From Luteibacter anthropi (GTDB lineage Bacteria > Pseudomonadota > Gammaproteobacteria > Xanthomonadales > Rhodanobacteraceae): a stretch of DNA of 64,000 nt. This document shows positions 57,031 through 64,000 of this stretch, piece after piece. The stretch's first letter is position 1. Every line of letters begins with the position of its first letter. The stretch spans positions 186,001 to 250,000 of the forward strand of contig NZ_JAARLZ010000001.1 of NCBI RefSeq assembly GCF_011759365.1, read 5' to 3'. Below the pieces are notes generated by a model. It had not been told where the DNA came from and did not search any database. It saw only the letters and a program-made list of their open reading frames with translations. The translations under genes and the position numbers were made by a program.

Positions 57031-57975
57031 TTACTGGCGCCGGTCGAGCAGGACGGCGATCAGGATGACGATGCCCTTGACCACCTGCTGGTAGAACGAG
57101 CTTACGCCCAGCAGGTTCAAGCCATTGTTGAGGAAGCCGATCAGCAGCGCGCCGACCAGGGTGCCGAACAGCCAGCCGCGGCCGCCCGCCAGGCTGGTGC
57201 CGCCGAGTACCACCGCTGCGATGGCATCCAGCTCGTAGCCGGCGCCGGCCGTGGCCTGCGCGGAGTACAGGCGCGAAGTGAGCACGATGCCCGCGAAAGC
57301 GGAGAGCAGGCCGGACAGGCCGTAGATGGCGAGTTTCATCGGCGCCAGGCGCACGCCGGAGAGGCGTGAGGCCTCTTCGTTGCCGCCGATGGCGACCACG
57401 TGGCGACCGAACACCGTGCCGCGCAGCAGGAAGCCGCACAGGGCGAAGGCCACGAACATCCAGATCACCGGTAGCGGGATCAGGTTGGCGACATAGCCGC
57501 CGCCCAGCAAGGCGAAGCCCTGGTTGGTGACGGGAATGGGGCTGCCTTGCGTATACGACAGCGTGACGCCGCGCAGCAGGGTCATCGTGCCCAGCGTGGC
57601 GATGAAGGGCGCCACCTTGCCCCAGGAGACCAGCACGCCGTTGAGCATGCCCAGCAGCAGGCCCAGGCCGAGGCCTGCACCCACCGAAAGCACCATGCCG
57701 TGGCCGGCCGCCATGAGGCCCGCCGTGACCGCGCCGGTGAGGGCGAGGATCGCGCCTACCGAGAGGTCGATGCCACCGGCGAGGATCACGAAGGTCATGC
57801 CGAAGGCGATCAACGCGTTGATCGACACCTGGCGCAGCACCGTGAGCAGGTTGCCCGTGGTGAGGAAGTCGGGGCTCATCACCGAGAGCACGATGAAGAG
57901 CAGCACCAGGCCGATCACCGAACCCAGGCGTTGGAGCAGTGGCGCCACGCGGCTCCAGTTGATTTGCTGCGTCAT
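57031..57975 (-). CDS. rbsC: Ribose ABC transporter permease
   Basis: This 314-residue inner-membrane permease has about eight to ten helices and the ABC sugar permease motifs MTFVILAGGIDLSVGAILALTGAV and AIGGNEEASRLSGVRLAPMK, and AIAAVVLGGTSLAGGRG, which contacts the ATPase. It forms the channel of the ribose importer with RbsA and RbsB. The gene starts 1 bp after the rbsA stop. Confidence 0.95.
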   Translation of the reverse strand: MTQQINWSRVAPLLQRLGSVIGLVLLFIVLSVMSPDFLTTGNLLTVLRQVSINALIAFGMTFVILAGGIDLSVGAILALTGAVTAGLMAAGHGMVLSVGAGLGLGLLLGMLNGVLVSWGKVAPFIATLGTMTLLRGVTLSYTQGSPIPVTNQGFALLGGGYVANLIPLPVIWMFVAFALCGFLLRGTVFGRHVVAIGGNEEASRLSGVRLAPMKLAIYGLSGLLSAFAGIVLTSRLYSAQATAGAGYELDAIAAVVLGGTSLAGGRGWLFGTLVGALLIGFLNNGLNLLGVSSFYQQVVKGIVILIAVLLDRRQ

Positions 57976-57976
57976 G

Positions 57977-59458
57977 TCACTTGCCTCCGGTGGCGGCGGT
58001 CATCACGGCTTCCTGGGTGGCGCCGTGGGCATCGAGCAGGGCCGTTGCATGGCCCTCGTGCATTACCAGGATGCGGTCGCTCATGGCGAGCACCTCCGGC
58101 AGTTCCGAGGAAATCATGAGGATGGCCACGCCCTGCTCCGCGAGTTGGTTGATGATGTGGTAGATCTCGGCCTTGCCGCCGACGTCGACGCCACGGGTGG
58201 GCTCGTCGAGGATGAGCACGCGCGGTTTCAGCGCGAGCCACTTGGCGAGCACCACTTTCTGCTGGTTGCCGCCGGAGAGCGCACGCACGTCGAGCTCCAT
58301 GTCGCGCGTGCGGATCTTCAGCGCGTCGATGAGGCCGTGGGTCTGTTTCTTTTCCGCCGGACGATCGACGAGGCCGGCGCGCGCTGGCACGCGCGGCAGG
58401 CTCACGTTCTCGCGCAGGCTCATGTCGAGCACGAGGCCTTGCGCCTTGCGGTCTTCGGTGACGAAGCCGAAGCCGGCGTGGATCGCCTCGCTCGGTGTCT
58501 TCGGGGTGACCACCGTGCCTTCGAGTGTCACCTTGCCGGCTTCGAGCTTGTCCAGGCCGAACAGCAGGCGGGCCAGTTCGGTACGCCCCGCGCCCATGAG
58601 GCCGGCCACGCCGAGCACTTCGCCGGCGTGCAGCTCGAAGCTGACGTCCTGCACGATGCCGCCGCTGATGTGTTCCACCTTCAGGCGCACGTTGCCGATG
58701 TTCGGCGTGCGCTCGGGGAAACGCGCATCGAGCGTGCGGCCGACCATCATCTTCACCACTTCATCGAAGGCCAGGCCCGGAATGGGGCGCGTGCCGACGA
58801 ACTGGCCGTCGCGCAGCACCGAGATGCGGTCGCAGATGGCGAAGATCTCTTCCATGCGATGGGAGACGTAGACGATGCCGGTACCGTGCGCGCGCAGTTC
58901 GCGGATCAGTGCGAACAACGTGGTGGTCTCGCGTTCGGTCAGTGCGGCGGTGGGTTCGTCCATGATCAGCACGCGCGCTTTCTGTCCCAGCGCGCGGGCA
59001 ATCTCCACCATCTGCTGCTGGCCGACGGAAAGACGCTCCACCAGCGTGTCCGGATCGAGGCGATCCATGCCGACGCGCGACAGCCATTCCTTCGCACGGA
59101 TCTCCATGGCCTTGCGGTCGAGCAGGCCGAAGCGATGCAGTTCGCGACCGAGGAACAGGTTGTCCGCGACGCTGAGCGACGGGATGAGGTTCAGTTCCTG
59201 GTGGATGATGGCGATGCCGTGCTTCTCGGCATCGGCGGGCGAGGTGATGGACACCGGCTGGCCATCCACTTCGATGGTCCCCGCGTCGGGCGCGTAGATC
59301 CCCGTGAGGATCTTCATCAGCGTGGATTTGCCCGCCCCGTTCTCGCCCATCAGGGCATGCACTTCGCCCGGAAGCAGCTCGAAGGCGACGCCTTCGAGCA
59401 CTTTCACCGGTCCGAAGGCCTTGTGGATATCGCGCATCCGGACAAGTGGCGTGTTCAT
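57977..59458 (-). CDS. rbsA: Ribose ABC transporter ATP-binding protein
   Basis: This 493-residue protein has two ABC domains in one chain. The first has Walker A GENGAGKS, signature LSVGQQQMVEIARAL and Walker B VLIMDEPTAAL. The second (about 250-490) has a degenerate Walker A (GLMGAGRTEL) but a full signature (LSGGNQQKVVLAKWLALKPRVLILDEPTRGVD). This asymmetry is normal for sugar importers of this class. Its start overlaps the rbsD stop by a base, so translation is likely coupled. Confidence 0.96.
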   Translation of the reverse strand: MNTPLVRMRDIHKAFGPVKVLEGVAFELLPGEVHALMGENGAGKSTLMKILTGIYAPDAGTIEVDGQPVSITSPADAEKHGIAIIHQELNLIPSLSVADNLFLGRELHRFGLLDRKAMEIRAKEWLSRVGMDRLDPDTLVERLSVGQQQMVEIARALGQKARVLIMDEPTAALTERETTTLFALIRELRAHGTGIVYVSHRMEEIFAICDRISVLRDGQFVGTRPIPGLAFDEVVKMMVGRTLDARFPERTPNIGNVRLKVEHISGGIVQDVSFELHAGEVLGVAGLMGAGRTELARLLFGLDKLEAGKVTLEGTVVTPKTPSEAIHAGFGFVTEDRKAQGLVLDMSLRENVSLPRVPARAGLVDRPAEKKQTHGLIDALKIRTRDMELDVRALSGGNQQKVVLAKWLALKPRVLILDEPTRGVDVGGKAEIYHIINQLAEQGVAILMISSELPEVLAMSDRILVMHEGHATALLDAHGATQEAVMTAATGGK

Positions 59459-59856
59459 CAGAAGGTCACGCCTGCATGCAGGATCACGTTCGCGTAGGGG
59501 GCGGTTTCACCCGTGCGCACCACGGCGACGGCGCGCGAGGTCAGTTGCTTGAAGTCGTCGTGAGGCACCTCAGCGATGCGCAGGCCCTCGCCTTCCAGGC
59601 GATTGCGCAGCGCGACCATCGCAGGATTGTGCGTGCGGATTTCGCTGGCGAGGGTGAGGCTTTCCACCGCCAGTTCCGCGTATACCGCCTCGAACACGGC
59701 CGCGAACGATGGCATGCCGGGCAGCACGGCGAGGTCGATGCAAGGCACGCCGGGGGGTACCGGCAGGCCCACGTCGCCGATCACCAGGGTATCGGTGTGA
59801 CCCATGGCGGCGATGACGCGGTTGAGTTCGGCGTGCAGCAGCCCGCTACGTCTCAT
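59458..59856 (-). CDS. rbsD: D-ribose pyranase
   Basis: The product is 132 residues from ATG 59856, which overlaps the rbsK stop as ATGA. RbsD converts beta-pyranose ribose to the beta-furanose form used by RbsK. Seen: the catalytic histidine in GLLHAELNRVIAAMGHTD, IGDVGLPVPPGV and a C-terminal RTGETAPYANVILHAGV with the conserved TGE and YAN elements. A longer open frame to 60129 runs through rbsK and is not the gene. Confidence 0.95.
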   Translation of the reverse strand: MRRSGLLHAELNRVIAAMGHTDTLVIGDVGLPVPPGVPCIDLAVLPGMPSFAAVFEAVYAELAVESLTLASEIRTHNPAMVALRNRLEGEGLRIAEVPHDDFKQLTSRAVAVVRTGETAPYANVILHAGVTF

Positions 59857-60749
59857 GCATGCTTCTCCAGGAACGCCGCAACCTCGTCGGCACGCGGCAT
59901 GCCACCCTGGGCGCCCAGGCGGGAGACGGCGATCGCCGCGGTGGCGCAGGCCTTGCGCACCGCCACGTCGAGACCCTCGGCGAGGTACACCGCGAGGGCG
60001 GCGTTGAAGGTGTCTCCGGCGCCGGTGCTGTCCACCGCGTCGACCTTGAAACCGGCCTGGTGGCGCGGCTCGTCGTCCGTGTCGCGGAACCACGCGCCTT
60101 CCGCACCGCGGGTCAGCACGACCGGACACGGTGCGCGACGCATGAGTTCGCGGAAATCGGTTTCGCCCGCGTCACCGAGCACGGTGGCCAGCTCGTGCTG
60201 GTTGGGCGTGAGAAAGCGCACGCGATTCAGCCATTCCACCGGGAGGCGCTGCGCGGGCGCAGGGTTGAGGATCACCGGCACGCCCTCTTCCTGCGCGATA
60301 CGCAAGGTGGCGTCCACGGCGTCGAGCGGAATCTCCAGCTGCACCAGCAGGGCATCGGCGCCGCGGATCGTGTCGCGCGCGGCCTCCACCTGGGCAGGCG
60401 TGACGCGGCCATTGGCGGCGGGCACCACGATGATTTCGTTCTCGCCACCGGCGACGGTGATCGACGCCGTACCGCTGCCGATGCCTTCCACGCGGGTGAC
60501 ATGGCTGACGTCGATGCCTTCCGCTTTCAGCCCGTCGTAGAGCTGCTGGCCGAAAGCGTCGTCGCCGATATTGCCGACCATCGCCACCTTGGCGCCGAGG
60601 CGCGCGGCCGCTACGGCCTGGTTGGCGCCCTTGCCGCCGGGGATGGTGAGGAAGCGGTCCCCGGTCAGGGTTTCACCCGGCTCGACGAAACGCGGCGCGA
60701 GGGTGACCAGGTCCATGTTGATGCTGCCGACGACGACGATTCGCGTCAT
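59853..60749 (-). CDS. rbsK: Ribokinase
   Basis: The product is 298 residues from ATG 60749, with CCAAGG upstream. It phosphorylates D-ribose to ribose 5-phosphate. PfkB-family marks: VVVGSINMDLV, GGKGANQAVAAARLGA (first signature) and DSTGAGDTFNAALAVYLAEG (second, with the catalytic Asp). It is the first gene of the operon. A promoter-like TATATT and a TTGCG/CGCAA palindrome lie just upstream. No rbsR regulator gene is in the window. Confidence 0.96.
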   Translation of the reverse strand: MTRIVVVGSINMDLVTLAPRFVEPGETLTGDRFLTIPGGKGANQAVAAARLGAKVAMVGNIGDDAFGQQLYDGLKAEGIDVSHVTRVEGIGSGTASITVAGGENEIIVVPAANGRVTPAQVEAARDTIRGADALLVQLEIPLDAVDATLRIAQEEGVPVILNPAPAQRLPVEWLNRVRFLTPNQHELATVLGDAGETDFRELMRRAPCPVVLTRGAEGAWFRDTDDEPRHQAGFKVDAVDSTGAGDTFNAALAVYLAEGLDVAVRKACATAAIAVSRLGAQGGMPRADEVAAFLEKHA

Positions 60750-60820
60750 GCCTTGGTGCTCCGGTGTGAGTACCTTGGAACGTCCGTTGTTCGCCGGTGT
60801 GTGGTGCGGGATGGCGCGCA

Positions 60821-60844
60821 AATATACGCCTTGCGTGCGCGCAA
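60821..60844 (-). promoter_or_regulatory. Candidate promoter and operator for the ribose operon
   Basis: On the minus strand TATATT (complement of 60821-60826) could be a -10 box. TTGCGTGCGCGCAA at 60831-60844 is an inverted repeat (TTGCG-N4-CGCAA) that overlaps the spacer/-35 zone, as expected for a LacI/RbsR-type repressor. The -35 box is poor. Confidence 0.4.
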
Positions 60845-60863
60845 TGCTTTCATCCCCGTGCGC

Positions 60864-61220
60864 TCATTCGCGGGAAAGACCTTTTTCTTCGAGCTGCGCG
60901 AGATAGGCGGGCCAGGCGCTTTCGTAGGCGCGGCCGAGGTCGTGCAGGGTGTCCCAGCCGAAGATGCCGCTGGCGTGTCCGTCGTCGAAGCGCAACAGCA
61001 CGCCGTAATGGCCGGTGGGTTCCACGGCGCTGATGCCGACATGGCGTTTGCCGGATACGAGGACTTTCTGGCCCGGGCCGTGGCCCTGCACCTCGGCGCT
61101 GGGTGAGTTCACCCTGAGGTATTCGTAGGGAAGCCGGAAGCGTTCGCCGTTGTCGAAGACAACTTCAAGAACGCGGGAAGCCTGGTGCAGGGTGATGTCG
61201 AGAGGGCGCGGGCGGGACAT
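60864..61220 (-). CDS. DUF971 / gamma-butyrobetaine hydroxylase-like N-terminal domain protein
   Basis: The product is 118 residues from ATG 61220; the longer frame to 61283 runs into a REP. The single domain shows LDITLHQASRVLEVVFDNGERFRLPYEYLRVNSPSAEVQGHG and GHYGVLLRFDDGHASGIFGWDTLHDLG, the DUF971 pattern that also forms the N-terminal part of gamma-butyrobetaine hydroxylase. Stand-alone bacterial copies have no proven role; iron-sulfur protein biogenesis has been suggested. It often lies near hslUV, as here. Confidence 0.9.
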   Translation of the reverse strand: MSRPRPLDITLHQASRVLEVVFDNGERFRLPYEYLRVNSPSAEVQGHGPGQKVLVSGKRHVGISAVEPTGHYGVLLRFDDGHASGIFGWDTLHDLGRAYESAWPAYLAQLEEKGLSRE

Positions 61221-61237
61221 GGGGATGGACTTGTCGT

Positions 61238-61297
61238 TGTAGGAGCGCGCCTTGCGCGCGACCGGCGAAAGCGTCGCGCGCAAGGCGCGCTCCTACA
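61238..61297. repeat. REP pair upstream of the DUF971 gene
   Basis: Two outward-facing GTAG-headed hairpins with a short spacer of about 10 bp. The right arm ends 9 bp beyond the stop (61306) of the hypothetical gene on its right. Confidence 0.93.
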
Positions 61298-61305
61298 GGT
61301 AGGTG

Positions 61306-61923
61306 TCAGGTGGCGTGGCCGAAGCCGCCGCCGGTGCCCTGCTCCAGCGGCGGGGGATCGCCCGCCACGGCCAGCAGCGATGTCGCGTAGGCGTCTTCCA
61401 TGCTGATCGTGGAGATTTCATCCCACGAGAAGAACGACGGCTCGCGCAGCCATTCCGCGTCGGGGGTGATCTCCTGCATGTTGAAGCCGTCTTCCTCGAC
61501 GCTGACCAGGCGGCCGATGTAGCAGACTTCTGCCTCGTCCTCGCTGTCGACATGCACGCCGATGACCGGCGCCATCGTCGAGGCGGTCTTCACCACCTGG
61601 CTGATGTCGTCCAGCGGGAAGTCCACAGGCGGTGTCGGGACGATGCCCTTCAGCGCCATCGCCTTTTCGAGGAAGCCGGCATGTTTGTCCGGCGCCTCGA
61701 ATTCGGAGATGTCGCGGTGCCGCATGATGTACATGCCGTCGTAGCTCACGCCGTCGCCGACGACCCACAGCAGGAAGAACTCGCGGCCGACCCCGCCCAC
61801 GTAGCCACAGAAGCTCCCGTGCTCGAGTTCGCCGCGCCAGATGCGAATCAGCTGGCGACTGTCCTGCGCTTCGCGCAGGGAGGCTCGCTGGCCGTTCGTT
61901 TTGAGTTGGATAACCTTGCCCAT
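61306..61923 (-). CDS. Conserved-looking cytoplasmic protein of unknown function
   Basis: The product is about 205 residues from ATG 61923. There is no signal peptide or membrane helix. The first half is aromatic-rich (LIRIWRGELEHGSFCGYVGGVGREFFLLWVV, YDGMYIMRHRDISEFEAP), and the second half is acidic (VIGVHVDSEDEAEVCYIGRLVSVEEDGFNMQEITPDAEW), with a beta-rich character that may include two Sm- or SH3-like barrels. I cannot assign a family. It lies between the DUF971 gene and hslU on the same strand, with 40 bp to the hslU stop. Confidence 0.75.
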   Translation of the reverse strand: MGKVIQLKTNGQRASLREAQDSRQLIRIWRGELEHGSFCGYVGGVGREFFLLWVVGDGVSYDGMYIMRHRDISEFEAPDKHAGFLEKAMALKGIVPTPPVDFPLDDISQVVKTASTMAPVIGVHVDSEDEAEVCYIGRLVSVEEDGFNMQEITPDAEWLREPSFFSWDEISTISMEDAYATSLLAVAGDPPPLEQGTGGGFGHAT

Positions 61924-61963
61924 AGTGGTCAATAGCTTAGCAGAGGGGAGGGGTCATCCATGT

Positions 61964-63301
<1,338 letters not shown>

Positions 63302-63304
63302 CGT

Positions 63305-63838
63305 TCAGAGCTCTTCGATCGAAACGTTGTGATTGGTATAGATGCAGATATCGCCAGCGATCTTGAGCGCTTTTTCGGCGATCGTGCGTGCATCCATGTC
63401 GGTGTTCTCAAGCAGGGCCAGCGCGGCGGACTGCGCATAGGGGCCGCCCGAACCGATGGCGATGAGGCCGTGCTCGGGTTCCAGCACGTCGCCGTTGCCC
63501 GAGATGATCAGCGAGGCCTCGCGGTCGGCCACGGCCAGCATGGCTTCCAGGCGACCCAGGCGACGGTCGGTGCGCCATTCCTTGGCCATCTCGACGGCGG
63601 CGCGGGTGAGGTTGTAGCCGTGCTTGACCAGCTTCTCCTCGAACAGCTCGAACAGGGTGAAGGCGTCGGCGGTGGCGCCGGCGAAGCCTGCGAGCACGTC
63701 GCCCCGGCCCAGCCGACGGACCTTGCGGGCGTTGGCCTTCATCACGGTGTTGCCGAGGGTGACCTGACCGTCGCTGCCGATGACGACCTTGTCGCCGCGG
63801 CGGACGCAGACGATGGTCGTGGCGTGCATCGATTCCAT
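63305..63838 (-). CDS. hslV: ATP-dependent protease proteolytic subunit HslV
   Basis: The product is 177 residues from ATG 63838, with AAGGAA upstream. It is the proteasome-like peptidase that pairs with HslU. The N-terminal nucleophile threonine is in [31 protein letters not shown]. The mature chain should start at one of the two threonines (TTIV) after removal of a 6-residue propeptide. The family sequence [19 protein letters not shown] and the ending [13 protein letters not shown] are present. Confidence 0.97.
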   Translation of the reverse strand: MESMHATTIVCVRRGDKVVIGSDGQVTLGNTVMKANARKVRRLGRGDVLAGFAGATADAFTLFELFEEKLVKHGYNLTRAAVEMAKEWRTDRRLGRLEAMLAVADREASLIISGNGDVLEPEHGLIAIGSGGPYAQSAALALLENTDMDARTIAEKALKIAGDICIYTNHNVSIEEL

Positions 63839-63906
63839 GGTGCGTTCCTTGGGGGAGAGGCCCAACGTGGGGCCGGAAGGCGGTCCGGGCAAGTGCCGAA
63901 AATGCG

Positions 63907-64000
63907 TCACGACTTCCGTTTGGCCCGGGGATGGGCGGCGTCGTAGACCTTCGCCAGGTGCTGGAAATCGAGGTGGGTGTAGATCTGGGTGGTGGCGATG
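63907..64000 (-). CDS. xerC: Tyrosine recombinase XerC, C-terminal part
   Basis: The last 31 codons read [30 protein letters not shown] then stop at 63907-63909. TQIYTHLDF contains the catalytic tyrosine of XerC and the typical C-terminus. XerC resolves chromosome dimers at dif together with XerD, activated by FtsK (gene at 49 kb). The rest of the gene lies beyond the window. The order xerC-hslV-hslU is common in this group. Confidence 0.93.
   Translation of the reverse strand, partial: IATTQIYTHLDFQHLAKVYDAAHPRAKRKS

Overview
The window is a GC-rich gammaproteobacterial chromosome segment centred on the replication origin. Gene content points to the Xanthomonadales, most likely Rhodanobacteraceae (Luteibacter or Dyella type). 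The supporting signs are the tonB-exbB-exbD-exbD cluster, an Oar-type TonB receptor, a PA0069-type radical SAM protein, an xerC-hslV-hslU order, GTAG-headed REP elements and a VirD4/XVIPCD-like locus. The genus is inferred from gene families only; no search was run.

Layout. 1-4.8 kb holds the end of an AraC regulator, a glutathione S-transferase, a small secreted protein, an acyl-CoA synthetase-like enzyme and a radical SAM protein with a LexA2-like palindrome at its start. 5-9.2 kb holds an Oar-type receptor with a clear promoter and an MgtC-family membrane protein. 9.3-18.9 kb is a carboxylate/acetate module: an MHS-family symporter, a DcaP-like porin, acs, and a CrbR/CrbS-like two-component system. 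18.9-24.5 kb has a phosphopantetheinyl transferase, pdxJ, the TonB energising complex and a TPR protein.

24.7-35 kb is the origin region. gyrB, recF, dnaN and dnaA lie on the minus strand, with two perfect parS sites inside recF and two DnaA boxes plus an AT-rich stretch between dnaN and dnaA. rpmH, rnpA, yidC and mnmE lie on the plus strand, with no yidD. 35-49 kb is accessory: a RhuM-like gene, a class C beta-lactamase-like hydrolase with a secreted partner, a ToxR/CadC-like membrane regulator, two MFS exporters, LysR/alcohol dehydrogenase and HxlR/SDR divergent pairs, an MBL-fold hydrolase and a discoidin-PQQ dehydrogenase fusion. ftsK follows at 49-51.5 kb.

51.6-55.3 kb is the most unusual locus. 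It carries a VirD4/TraG-like protein whose Walker motifs are degraded, an in-frame lipoprotein resembling a type IV effector immunity protein, and a protein with an XVIPCD-like tail whose 5' end is frameshifted. 55.3-56.1 kb is gene-free: it holds tandem REP pairs and a 248-bp element bounded by long inverted repeats. 56-60.8 kb is a ribose operon (rbsK-rbsD-rbsA-rbsC-rbsB), and the window closes with a DUF971 protein, an unknown protein and the hslU-hslV-xerC cluster.

At least seven REP pairs are scattered at gene ends. In four cases the GTAG head of the REP supplies the TAG stop codon of the neighbouring gene.
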